NCBI GenBank assembly: GCA_964019135.1 | Contig: CAXHSH010000451.1 | Location: 276,330-340,329, forward strand | Direction of reading: 5' to 3' | Length of the DNA: 64,000 nt | Source: Arenicola marina | Taxonomy: Eukaryota; Annelida; Polychaeta; Arenicolidae | Part shown: positions 21,371 through 31,859 of the stretch, in pieces | How the letters are laid out: each line of letters starts with the position of its first letter | Position numbering within the stretch: the stretch's first letter is position 1 | Notes under the pieces: model-generated | Databases searched by the model: none | Told to the model about the DNA's origin: nothing | Seen by the model: the letters and a program-made list of their open reading frames with translations, nothing else | Position numbers and translations under genes: made by a program

Positions 21371-21975
21371 CAAGGTCCCACGTCACGTCGCCTTCACACG
21401 GTGTGAGAGGCCGTCGCGTGCCTGCGTCTGTGGTCACTGCCGGTGCAAAAGGGCCCAGCAAGGTCGGCCCTAGGCCCTTTAAGAAACCTGAAAGCGGCAA
21501 GGCCATCGAAGTCGTCCCTGGTCCCTTAGAGAATCCGGACGAAGACCTGTTTGCGATCCAAATCGTGCCTGGGCCTTCACAGGATCCGGACGAAGATTTG
21601 TTCGCGATCGAAGTCGTCCCTGGTCCCTCTACGGATCCGGACGCACGCAGGGCCATCGAAGCTGTCCATGGACCCTATAGGGATCCGGACGCAGGCGAGA
21701 TGATCACAGTAGTTCTTGGGCCCTCAGAGGATCCGGACGGAGACAACGCACCCATCCCCGGGCACCCCAGAGACGTGGCAGATGCCGCTCGGTCGCGACC
21801 TAAGTCCTTGCGACCCCAGCATAAGAAGAAAGGCACCATAAGGTCCCACGTCACGTTGCCTTCACACGGTGCGAGAGCCCGTTGCGTGCCTGCGTCTGTG
21901 GTCACTGCCGGTGCAAGAGGGACCAGGAAGATCGTCCCTAGGCCCTTTAAGAAACCTGAAAGCGGCAAGGCCATC
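21371..21975 (+). repeat. Duplicated block of about 135 bp inside the MADS/PHD ORF
   Basis: The block at 21371-21506 (AAGGTCCCACGTCACGTCGC to AAAGCGGCAAGGCCATCGAA) recurs at 21841-21975 with few changes. Related, more diverged versions lie at 21115-21240 and 21280-21370. The frame is kept through all of them, so the ORF grew by segmental duplication as well as short tandem repeats. Confidence 0.75.
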
Positions 21976-22440
21976 CAAATCGTGCCTGGGCCTTCACAGG
22001 ATCCGGACGAAGACTTGTTCGCGATCGAAGTCGTCCCTGGTCCCTCTAAGGATCCGGACGCCGGCGAGGCCATCGAAGCCGTCCCTGTGCCCTCTAAGGA
22101 TCCGGACGCAGACGAGGCCATCGAATCCGTCCCTGGGCCCTCAGATGATCCAGACGCAGGCGAGGCCATCGCAGGCGTCCCTGGGCCCTTTAAGGATCCA
22201 GACGCCGGCGAGGCCACCGAAGCCGTCCCTGCGCACTCTGAGGATCCAGACGCAGGCGAGGCCATCGAATCCGTCCCTGGGCCCTCAGAGAATCCAGACG
22301 CAGGCGAGGCCATCGAAGGCGTCCCTGGGCCCTTTAAGGATCCAGACGCCGGCGAGGCCACCGAAGCCGTCCCTGCGCACTCTGAGGATCCAGACGCAGG
22401 CGAAGCGATCACAGTAGTCCATGGGCCTTCCGTGGATTCG
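21508..22440 (+). repeat. 48-bp coding minisatellite
   Basis: The unit encodes a 16-residue motif of the type EAIEAVPGPSKDPDAG, repeated many times with changes confined mostly to a few positions. GGATCC/GGATCCGGA sites recur in each unit. The period is a multiple of three, and the minus strand is open as well. Confidence 0.85.
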
Positions 22441-22788
22441 GACAGAGGCGACGCACCCGTCCCCGGGCACTCCAGAGACGTGACAGATGCCGCTCGGTCG
22501 CGACCTAAGTCCTTGCGGCCGCAGCCCAAGAAGAAAAGCACCAGAAGGGGCGGCACACTGCAAGAGAGATTCAGGAAAGTGGTTGCCGGTGTACGTGCCC
22601 GAAAGCAGACCCTGTGCGACGTATGCAAGGAGGCATACAATCGGGCAAGTGACAAGTGGAGTGCGCCAAAGGGAATCTGGGTGGGGTGCAGTGGCGAAGG
22701 GTGCGATGTGTGGGCCTATTCCAGGTGTGTGGAGCTGGAGGAGGCTGGAGTGAGAACCACGGACTGGTTCTGTTCCTCATGTCAGTAG

Positions 22789-22967
22789 GTCGAGTTTCAG
22801 TTTGAAGTTAGAGTTTTAAGTTCGATCAAAGTGCATAAATAGCAATTTTCTGGTCTCAACTTGTAGTAAACATTACTGAGTGATATATATCTATAATCCA
22901 TGCGCGTTAACCACATTATTTTTCTAGTCCAATCGAAGTTCTATCTATATCCTTTCAACCGCCAGAC
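22789..22967. other. 3' flank of the MADS/PHD ORF
   Basis: A short spacer with no AATAAA within easy reach of the stop; AAATAAAAACCG much later (about 23327) could serve. Confidence 0.25.
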
Positions 22968-23310
22968 CTCAATTGCTATAGAACCGCCGTTGCGTAGTAA
23001 TGCGGTGTGCAGTTGCACGCCCCTGGAGGCCGGCCGCTGGAGTACCCTAGAACCGCCGTTGCGTGTCTATGCGGGGTGCATGTGCAGGCCGCGGGGGCCC
23101 GGCCGTCGGAGTGCCCTAGAAGCGCCGTTACGTAGTAAAGCGGTCTGCATGTGCAGGATCGACCACCTGAATACCCTGGAAGCGCCGTTGCGTAGTAAAG
23201 CGGTTTGCATGGGCAGCGTGAAGTTAGGAACGGGAACCCGGAGACACGGGAGTCGCTGTGAAGTTAGAACCGGGAACCGGGAACCTGGAACCGGGAACCC
23301 GGAGACCTGA
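22968..23310 (+). repeat. Tandem repeat of about 63 bp, four copies, plus GGGAACC-rich tail
   Basis: Units start TAGAACCGCCGTTGCGTAGT or TGGAAGCGCCGTTGCGTAGT and contain GCGGTNTGCATG. Four copies run from about 22978 to 23215 and degrade into a GAACCGGGAACC-type short repeat to about 23305. Confidence 0.75.
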
Positions 23311-23329
23311 GACTAACAAGGATGCAAAA

Positions 23330-23945
23330 TAAAAACCGATGGAAAAAGTACGCAAGTGTTTGGAATTAGTGAAGGTTACACACCAATAGGCGGCCTAGGT
23401 CGTGCGTAGAAAAGTATATACCGTCAAGTAGTGCCTAAACAATGGTCGTATATCCGGGTTATATGCTTACTAATTAATTCTGTCTTTGCATATATCGTTT
23501 GTTTGACTCCTGTTTGGCCCGGATAATGCCTGTTTAATTCATCTGTGACGCATTTAATCATGCATACCGATGTTACGGGTGCGTAGTTCGGTCGACCTCA
23601 TCACATGCTAATTTCCAGGGTCTCTCATTTTCGGCGGGTTGCGCAAAGGGGGATGCCACGCTATAGCATAGGCTATAGCCAAAAATTATGCCAGTCAACC
23701 AATGCTCTATAATGTTCTATGGCCCACATAGTCAATTTGGGTACCGACTTTATTCTGGCATAGGGTTGAAAATTTGAGTTTTTACACTACTTATCATCTG
23801 GATGGTTTCTATTGGTGTGTAACGTAAAGTGAAATAAAGAAAGTGGCGTCATTCATGAAGTTTACACACCAACAAACGTTTCAAATATATTTATTATAGT
23901 GTCACAAGAGAGCCATTAAAGCAAGCAGCGGTATAGCCAAAATGG
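23330..23945. other. Spacer before the satellite
   Basis: No gene is supported. A phrase around ACACACCAATAGGCGG / TTACACACCAACAAACG appears twice (about 23378 and 23862), so there may be an old repeat. Confidence 0.3.
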
Positions 23946-25060
23946 TATGCCATGTGGCATATGTTCGACGCTGTTTCGGCCAATCAGACCGGTGTCATTT
24001 TGAAGCATATCAACGTGCCTATCAAATAAAAAAACAACTAGGGCGGCACAGCATTTAGTATAGAAGCCACGGCCAGAAGAAGATGACGCATTTTAACGCA
24101 CTAACGCTATACACATTACAAGTTCCTGGAGTTTTATGCCATGTGGCATATGTTTGACGCTGTTTGGGCCTATCAGACCGGTGTCATTTTAAAGCATATC
24201 AACGTGCCTATCAAATAAAAAAACAACTAGGGCGGCACAGCATTTAGTATAGAAGTTACGGCCAGAAGAAGATGACGCATTTTAACGCCTTAACGCTATA
24301 TTAAGTCCTGGAGTTTATGCCATGTGGCATATGTTCGACGCTGTTTCGGCCAATCAGACCGGTGTCATTTTAAAGCATATCAACGTGCCTATCAAATGAA
24401 AAAACAACCAGGGCGGCACAGCATTTAGTATAGAAGCCACGGCCAGAAGAAGATGACGCATTTTAACGCCTTAACGCTATATTAAGTCCTGGAGTTTATG
24501 CCATGTGGCATATGTTCGACGCTGTTTCGGCCAATCAGACCGGTGTCATTTTAAAGCATATCAACGTGCCTATCAAATGTAAAAACAACTAGGGCGGCAC
24601 AGCATTTAGTATAGAAGCCACGGCCAGAAGAAGATGACGCATTTTAACGCACTAACGCCATACACATGTACAAGTTCCTGGAGTTTTATGCCATGTGGCA
24701 TATGTTCGACGCTGTTTGGGCCAATCAGACCGGTGTCATTTTGAAGCATATCAACGTGCCTATCAAATAAAAAAACAACTAGGGCGGCACAGCATTTAGT
24801 ATAGAAGCCACGGCCAGAAGAAGATGACGCATTTTAACGCACTAACGCTATACACATGTACAAGTTCCTGGAGTTTTATGCCATGTGGCATATGTTTGAC
24901 GCTGTTTGGGCCTATCAGACCGGTGTCATTTTAAAGCATATCAACGTGCCTATCAAATAAAAAAACAACTAGGGCGGCACAGCATTTAGTATAGAAGCCA
25001 CGGCCAGAAGAAGATGACGCATTTTAACGCACTAACGCTATACACATTAACACATAAACT
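23946..25060 (+). repeat. Satellite array: six copies of a 180-190 bp unit
   Basis: Copies begin TATGCCATGTGGCATATGTT at about 23945, 24135, 24315, 24497, 24687 and 24877. Each contains AATCAGACCGGTGTCATTTT, AACTAGGGCGGCACAGCATT and GCCAGAAGAAGATGACGCAT. Identity between copies is high; lengths differ through a variable spacer (CGCTATACACATTACAAG type versus CGCTATATTAAG type). ATGCCATGTGGCAT at the head is almost palindromic. No coding sequence. Confidence 0.9.
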
Positions 25061-25269
25061 ACGAATACAAGAATGTTAAATTTTACTCACTCATTGGGCG
25101 TCGCCATGTTTTCAGATTTCCCGGGTCTTTGCCGCATGGAAATACACCGGGGCGAACGGGGCTCCCGATCGGAAAAATGGATGCGCACGCATCGCCCCGA
25201 TTTAATCACGTGCGATCGGGAGAATACGGGGTCCCCCGATTCTGATCGGGGGAAAAAACAAGTTCGACC

Positions 25270-25600
25270 ACTTGCAGCAGCAGCGGCAGCCGCGACGCCT
25301 GCCGCGACGCCAGCGGGAACGCCACCAGCACGGACGCCAGCTGCGGCAACGCCACCAGCAGGGACGCCAGCAGCAGAGACGCTAGCAGCGGGAACGCTAC
25401 AGGTAGGGACACCACCAGCAGAGACGCCACCAGCAGGGACGCCAGCAGCAGCGACCCTAGCAGCGGGAACGCTACCAGTAGGGACGCCACCAGCAGGGAC
25501 GCCAGCAGCAGAGACCCTAGCAGCGGCAACGCCACCAGCAGGGACGCCAGCAGCAGAGACGCTAGCAGCGGGAACGCTAGCAGGAAGGTCGGGCAGGTCA
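25270..25600. repeat. 15-bp coding-like minisatellite
   Basis: Units such as GACGCCACCAGCAGG and GACGCCAGCAGCAGA repeat about 20 times. All reading frames remain open through it. On the minus strand it reads VPAGG/VSAAG-type five-residue repeats and lies after the last recognised exon of the minus-strand gene. Confidence 0.8.
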
Positions 25601-25770
25601 GCCAGGACGCCATCCGAGAGTTCATCCAAGAGGTCACCCCAAAGATCACCCCAGAGTTCTGCCGTGGCGCCAGCCTGGACGCCAGCCGGGACGCCAGCGG
25701 CGACGGAGAGAACAAGCTCCTCATCGGTGAGTCCCGACTGTCTGGTTGACGGGCCCATCGACGCCAGACT

Positions 25771-28190
25771 CCTCACCCTGCTGCCTCCTCGTCGTTCTCG
25801 TCCACTGAGATGTCGTCCAGCATGTCGCCCGTGACCTCGGAGTCGGCGCGCATGTCCTGCAGTGCAACGCCAGTTTGACGAAACAGGTACTGAACTCCGA
25901 TGAGCTCCCCGGTGTACCTGCCAGGGGGTTGGAAGTCGGGGACCTGTTTCCTCCCAAAGACCTGCTCACTGAGGGTGTTGACGCAGTGCAGCATGCTGCC
26001 AGCGTAGGTCCGCAAGGACGAACGAGGATGGTCCAGCGCAGCTTCACCGCGGTCCTGGTTCCACCGACGCAGACCGTCCAGGAGATACGCCTGGAAGTTG
26101 AGCGCGTTCGCACTGGTTCCCGGGATGAACCGGTTCAGGTGGAGATGGAACGACTCCAAGGAGGTGGAGCCTCTCGCACACCGGAAGGTCCGGAGAAGCG
26201 TGTCCCCCTTCCTCACCGTTACCTTTGGGGCCTCCAAGTTCATTCAGAAGCTTGGTGATGAGCTCGGTGGTCTTTTCTTGGCCCCGGGTGCGTCGTCGAG
26301 AGTGACGCGCCAGCTCGTCCTTGGTGAGAAGCTTGCGGACCTCCGCCTCAGGCAGGGGAGGGACGCCAGCACGCTGGAGCTGTTCCTTCTTGGCCTGGTG
26401 GAGGAGAGCCACATCCCCGGCATCCCACTCAAAGATGCAGGCAGACAGGCGCGACATGAAGATACCGTACAACGGGTGGGCGTCTGTGGTACACCCAGCG
26501 GCCAACCTCCTCATGAAGTGCCAGATGTCCAGCCTGACCTCCATGTAGGGCCATCCGGTGAACCGGATCTTCAGGGCGCTCTCCCCGGACTCCACGCAGC
26601 AGCCACAGTCCACGTAGAGCAGGACGGGAGGAGGGACGCGAGCATTCGCATAACGCGAGACTAGGCCAGCAGCCATCAAATCCAGCGCCGCTCCTTCCTG
26701 ACCAGTGAGGACGCTGATGAGCAGTTGGCCAAACTCGTTGGCCACCGACGTCACCCAGGTGGCGGTGTCCTTGGCCGTGCCAGCGAGCTTTTTGGTCATC
26801 TGTAATTACGCATGAGTGTTCGGTACAGCATACTGACTTGCTCTTTAGTTAGGACTTCATAACATAGCATGGCAAGGTTATCCTTCACTCGCAGGAAATA
26901 TATGACCGGCAGTCAAAAACTATATATTACTGAGCTATCAGTCTTTGAATTTATACTATACTATTTATAAACCCCGGTGGGATTTGAACCCACAATCGAT
27001 CCGAAGATCAACCAACTAAATGCACAGGGCTTATACTAGTTAGTAAAATTAATATCATTCAAATACACCTCACTGCCTCGACTTACCTTCTTTGTTGAGT
27101 CTAGTTTTAGGATGGACCCGTAGACTGAAGTCAGGTGGGCCATGGTGTCGTCCAGACGGTTAAGAATGTCTTGGCCGTACACCACCAGCAGCCAGTTGTA
27201 ACTCGGGACGACCACTTGGCTGGGGGGGCTCTCTGAAGTTCACGGGCAAAAGACCCGGTCTACCCGTGAACTGCGCACACTCGGTGAGGTACCGAGCTGT
27301 GCGCTGGAGCCACTCCTCGCTGTGGCCCTCCATCAGCTGCTTCATCAGCCGGGTCGGGCTGTTCCCCAGCGTCCTCTCGCGCGTCAGGCGGATCACCCGC
27401 ACATCACAGGCGTACCTAGGTTATAAAACAATTTATTTGGGAATTAATAAGAAATTTATACACATTTCTTTACACAAACACAATAACATTTTAATCTTTT
27501 GTATAATGAGGGTACGAAAAAATAACATTTTAATCTTTTGTATACTGAGGGCACAAACAAATAACATTTTAATCTTTTGTATAATGAGGGCACAAAAAAA
27601 TAACATTTGACTAGCGTCACATAATGCACTCATATTTCACTAAAAAAATGCTTTGGATGATTAAATTTAATAACATTTGAAAGAACAATTATTCCTTCAC
27701 TTGCAAACAAGTCTGTTCCATCTCGTTTTACTTACTTGCGAGTGATGATAACCCGGAACTGGGAGCGATGTCCCAGGTCCAGCTGGTCCAACACAGTCTG
27801 GCTCCAGGACACGTGGGTGCCCCTGCACTTGGTACACGCCAGGGTTTCGGTTACGAGATGGTAAAACCCATCAATGTCTAACACCTGTCGCGCCCTCTTG
27901 TGGAGTCCTGCGCTAGTGAGCTGGTGGTGCCGACAAGCCGGGTTCGGGCAGAAGATTTGCACCTTCCACAGCCTGTACGGCATCCACAGGAGCAGCGGAT
28001 GGCAGAAAAACCTGTCTGGCGAGGGGACTTGGTGGTATACCAGAGCAGGCTGAGGCGGATGGTACCACAGCTGCAGGTTGTCACGCAGCTCAGGCTTGCC
28101 CTTCGGATCTGGCCTGAAGAGGGCTGCCGCAATCCACTTGTGGTCCTGTTGTGGGATAACCTCCGACCACAACAGGGGAAGCTGGACGGC
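25771..28190 (-). CDS. Multi-exon gene of a large uncharacterised metazoan (transposon-like) family
   Basis: The exons, minus strand: E1 to 27736 (LWSEVIPQQDHKWIAAALF, ELRDNLQLWYHPPQPALVYH, a CPNPAC/CTKC zinc pair, ending VIITRK at CAA|GTAAGT); E2 27415-27087 (CTAG acceptor; YACDVRVIRL, then VVYGQDILNRLDDT, ending AAG|GTAAGT); E3 from 26799 (TTACAG acceptor; LLYVDCGCC, VRLDIWHFMRRLA, TTDAHPLYGIFMSRL), continuing after a frame change near 26235 as FRCARGSTSLESFHLHLNRF and YTGELIGVQYLFRQTG to about 25771 (CAGG|GTGAGG). E1-E2 join in phase. The blocks match a roughly 1000-residue family common in fish and invertebrates; I recall DUF6729 for its N-terminal part, unverified. A frame slip lies in a seven-C run in E2 (about 27226), and a stretch before FRCARGS appears deleted. 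VDCGCC and WHFMRR suggest an RNase H-like transposase fold, but function is unknown. Confidence 0.6.
26969..27032 (-). pseudogene. tRNA-like sequence in intron 2
   Basis: The minus strand has a good T arm, GTGGGTTCAAATCCCAC, and an anticodon-like loop CTTCGGA (anticodon TCG, Arg). The 5' acceptor half does not pair with CCGGGGTT, and the D arm is short, so total length is about 64. It is a decayed tRNA or a pol III-derived SINE piece inside the intron between E2 and E3. Confidence 0.45.
27483..27610 (+). repeat. 39-bp tandem repeat in intron 1
   Basis: TAACATTTTAATCTTTTGTA plus an ATGAGGGCACAAAA spacer recurs at 27484, 27523 and 27562, with a partial fourth copy at 27601. It lies in the intron between E1 and E2 of the minus-strand gene. 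Confidence 0.85.
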
Positions 28191-29200
28191 CGTCAGGGTG
28201 GCGTCGCTGCCGAGGGCGGCGCTGCTGGGGGCCCAGGAGGCGTCGGTGTCGAGGGTGACACGGGGCGGCCGGCTGGCGCTTGGGGCCAGGGTGGCGTCAG
28301 TGTCGAGGGTGGCGCTTGGGGCCAGGGTGGCGTCAGTGTCGAGGGTGACACGGGGAGGCCGGCTGGCGCTTGGGGCCAGGGTGGCGTCAGTGTCGAGGGT
28401 GACACGGGGAGGCCGGCTGGCGCTTGGGGCCAGGGTGGCGTCAGTGTCGAGGGTGACACGGGGAGGCCGGCTGGCGCTTGGGGCCAGGGTGGCCTCGGCG
28501 TCGAGGGTGACACGGGGAGGCCGGCTGGCGCTTGGGGCCAGGGTGGCCTCGCTGCCGAGGGCGGCGCTGCTGGGGGCCAGGAGGCGTCGGTGTCGAGGGT
28601 GACACGGGGCGGCCGGCTGGCGCTTGGGGCCAGGGTGGGGTCAGTGTCGAGGGTGACACGGAGAGGCCGGCTGGCGCTTGGGGCCAGGGTGGCGTCAGTG
28701 TCGAGGGTGACACGGGGAGGTCGGCTGGCGCTTGGGGCCAGGGTGGCGTCGGTGTCGAGGGTGACACGGGGAGGCCGGCTGGCGCTTGGGGCCAGGGTGG
28801 CGTCGCTGCCGAGGGCGGCGCTGCTGGGGGCCCAGGAGGCGTCGGTGTCGAGGGTGACACGGGGCGGCCGGCTGGCGCTTGGGGCCAGGGTGGCGTCAGT
28901 GTCGAGGGTGGCGCTTGGGGCCAGGGTGGCGTCAGTGTCGAGGGTGACACGGGGAGACCGGCTGGCGCTTGGGGCCAGGGTGGCGTCAGTGTCGAGGGTG
29001 ACACGGGGAGACCGGCTGGCGCTTGGGGCTAGGGTGGCGTCGGTGTCGAGGGTGACACGGGGAGGCCGGCTGGCGCTTGGGGCCAGGGTGGCGTCGGTGT
29101 CGAGGGTGACACGGGCCGGCCTGGTGGCGCTTGGGGCCAGGGTGGCGTCGGTGTCGAGGGTGACACCGGGCGGCCGGCTGGCGCTTGGGGCCAGGCTGGC
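28191..29200 (-). repeat. 54-bp coding minisatellite next to E1
   Basis: Nearly identical 54-bp units encode, on the minus strand, an 18-residue motif of the type SASRPPRVTLDTDATLAP. The frame leading into LTAVQLPLLWSEV of E1 continues this phase (GSDATL), so the array is probably the N-terminal part of that protein, with a few unit-length changes that switch phase. Longer units carrying TGCCGAGGGCGGCGCTGCTG occur at about 28210, 28550 and 28812. The plus strand is also open throughout, which is expected for such a period. Confidence 0.85.
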
Positions 29201-29530
29201 ACTGGGGGTCCAGGGGTCTCCTGCGTTGCTGCCGCAGGTGGCGCTGCGGGCCAGGGTGGCACTGGGGGCCAAGGGGTCTACTGCGTCGCTGCCGCAGATG
29301 GCGCTGCGGGCCAGGGTGGCACTGGGGGCCCAGGGGTCTACTGCGTCGCTGCCGCAGGTGACGCTGCGGGACAGGGTGGCACTGGGGGCCCAGGGGTCGA
29401 CTGCGTCGCTGCGGGCCAGGGTTACACTGCGAGCCAGCCTGGCGCTTGGCGCAACGGTGGCGCTTGGGGCCAGGCTGGCACTGGGGGTCAGGGTGGCATC
29501 GCTGCCTAGGGTGGCGCTGGTAGCGAGCGT
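29201..29530 (-). repeat. 60-bp tandem repeat
   Basis: Units with GTGGCGCTGCGGGCCAGGGT and GGGTCTACTGCGTCGCTGCC repeat about three times and merge with the 54-bp array. The minus-strand gene should start at or beyond this point; an upstream ATG exon was not found. Confidence 0.7.
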
Positions 29531-29555
29531 CGCGCTGGCTGATCTAACCGGCTGA

Positions 29556-31850
29556 CAAAAGCAAATAATTTATCATTTAATTGGAAAGAAATTATATTGG
29601 AAAGATTTATTACAAAGAATTTATAATATATGTTGCAAAAATAATTCATGGTACCTTCATTTATTCTATAAGAGTTAACTAAATATAGTTCGATTACCTG
29701 GCAATCTGGTAACAACAAAATCGTGATTAGTTCCAGAGAATTGCATGAATACATTTAATAATACGTCAAACGAAGTAACCTGAATAATGTTCCGCGGGAC
29801 ATTGAGACTTGGCCGGATGGGAGAAGTCCCGCCAAATCTTGACCGGGCACGCTGCAAGGAATTTATATCGATTGCAAATGTGGTCATTATCAAAGAAGAA
29901 ATCCTTAAGAACTTTATATGAAAACTTACATTTGAAGGAATTTTGCTCTAATGTTCATCCAACTGCGAAGGAATTATTAACATCCTTATACACAAGGCTA
30001 TCTATCCTTAACAATAAAAGTGAGAAATATTATAATTCGCTTTTTCAATTTAGTTGCCATAACATCTATCTTTCACAGTAAACCTATCTTGAGCAGCTTT
30101 TCCAATGAACAGTCATGTCCGTTGGGCTGTCACGTTGAGTCCTGCTGGAACTAATATACATGTACACAATGGAATGCCGACTGAAGGGCCACCTAGCTTG
30201 ACTGATAATTACCAGCATGGGTGGCCGTTCAATAGGTCATTAAGCAAACAGTGTTAGTAATAACGGCTTGAATAAATATATTCTCTTATTTAACTACCTG
30301 AAACTAATTATTTCTAACTACTATTCAAAGTTACCTTAATATTACCTTTCAGGATAACAGGTGAGTTCTAAAAAGTGTATGTCTTAGCACCAACTTTGAC
30401 ACCAATCATTATGATATGTCAATATGTTATTCCATATACATTGACCAAGATAAATTGCTGCTTACCTTCTAAATAAAAATAGATCAATGTGAGGCAAATA
30501 CATTAACTGTCCACTCGTTTATGCGACATCAAAATGGCTAGAATGCAGAGAGAAACTGGAGGATAACATCACATAAAAATAATTTCATATTTTGTCCGAC
30601 ATTTTAAAAGATGTTTTAATGAATCATACAACAGTTACCTTACTTTACAGCAGATCTAGTACATAATATACGTAGCAGTTATCAACTTTCATGACTTATC
30701 TTATATAATATGTTCAAATATGAAACGCATGCAGAAATTGTCACACCAAAAGAAAGACACATTAATCTCCACAGCGGCTTGTTAAGTGGGGTTATGTACC
30801 CAACTTATTTCAGTTATCTTTGCTGATATGTGGAGGGGGGGGGGATTGACAAAGTAATGGTTGCCTAAAAATAGTCCTAGAAAGTAATCCTCACTTACGG
30901 GAGGGGCAGGCGGGCGGGGAGTGGGAGCAACTCTACAAGTGGTATCATCGTTAGCATAAAAAGAACAATCTTAGTACTTTAACAGTACTGTAGTCTACTA
31001 GACAATGGTTACTTAAATGAAGTTCGATTTATGTATGTGTTTTGAAATTATTTTAAAATTACATTATTTCATCATAGGCTAAGACAACCTTAGTGCTTGC
31101 AACATTACATTAAACTGTAAAATGCTTTAATGGTGTAATTCGAACTTCATTAGAGCAGAATTGTATCACATGTTATTTCAAATTTAAACTTACATGCTAT
31201 GTATTCATTACTAATACAACTGTAAAATAGTTAAAATTTCCAACATTAATACCTACAGAGAACAAACATAAAACATGATGAGAAAAGTAATTGTTAGGTT
31301 ACCGCTGCAATGTCTCCCGTTGTGTGGCAAACCTGTGCAGCAACCACTTTGTAGGGTGACTGATCAAAGCATGGAAAGTAATAAGAGACTTTGATTTGTT
31401 ATCTTTTGGCAAGAAAAATGTATCAAAACACTGTGCTGCTCTATATAATTATTGTTCATTTGTTGATTAACTACAAATCGGTATGCAAAATGTGGTCCCC
31501 CAATTGCATGGGATGCACCATATTTTCAGAATGGCAGGTCTTATGTAATACATCATCTAATTTGTTCAACATACATCGTTTCTAGGGAGGGGAGAGAAGT
31601 ATATACATATACTAGTAATCACTCGAATGTGAGGTGATAAGTGGTGGAACTATACCTCCTGCTTGTGGAAGCCACACACACAAGCCTGGCGGTGTTGCCG
31701 AAACAGCTTTTGTCCATGTTTTGGACAAGTTTCAATCTAAAAAACAAAAGCATCAGGTGTAAAAGAAATTATACGATCCATATTCATTTTAAAGATTTGA
31801 ATGGATATTAATGATTTGCCCTCCTTGACCATCACCACCCCATATACCCT
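29556..31850. other. AT-rich spacer
   Basis: No gene is supported in these 2.3 kb. A G tract lies at about 30835-30844. Short open frames near 29809 and 31391 look like chance. Confidence 0.3.
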
Positions 31851-31859
31851 CCTCTGACC

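Larger units (their letters stand above)
20545..22788 (+). pseudogene. MADS-box-like domain, long coding repeats and PHD-like finger in one frame
   Basis: The frame runs from 20545 to TAG at 22788. It opens with RRKLVLQPLEGKTRVSTMHK, then RKRSLVN, an in-frame TAG (20686-20688), then AYELSVLCGAEVVVYIKD. Spacing and key residues match a MADS box (basic first half, then KKAYELSVLC-like core and a hydrophobic strand). The middle, about residues 150-600, is Pro/Asp/Ala-rich repeats. The end (22600-22788) is a PHD-like C4HC3 array: CDVCKEAY, GCSGEGCDVW, SRC, WFCSSC; the expected His is Tyr (WAYSRC). MADS boxes bind CArG-like DNA; PHD fingers often read histone tails. Apart from the one stop the frame is intact for over 700 codons. 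Upstream exon or promoter not found. It may be a mobile-element protein or a decayed host gene; I know no described protein with this order. Confidence 0.6.

Noticed and set aside
21675-22655. Minus-strand frame of 326 codons
   Set aside because: It mirrors the 48-bp coding repeat of the plus-strand MADS/PHD ORF, whose C-terminal PHD-like finger fixes the true strand.
25091-25107. Minus-strand first exon ATGGCGACGCCCAATGA before GTGAGTA
   Set aside because: Good start and donor context, but only 17 coding bases, and the following DNA is a satellite array; not enough to call.
26969-27032. Functional tRNA-Arg gene
   Set aside because: Only the T arm is well formed; the acceptor does not pair and the length is short.
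28191-29200. Possible CRISPR array
   Set aside because: Units are contiguous 54-mers without unique spacers, in a eukaryotic genome; it is a minisatellite.
27900-29555. Plus-strand 551-codon frame over the 54-bp array
   Set aside because: The triplet-period repeat keeps all frames open. The minus-strand phase leads directly into the conserved exon E1, so minus is preferred.
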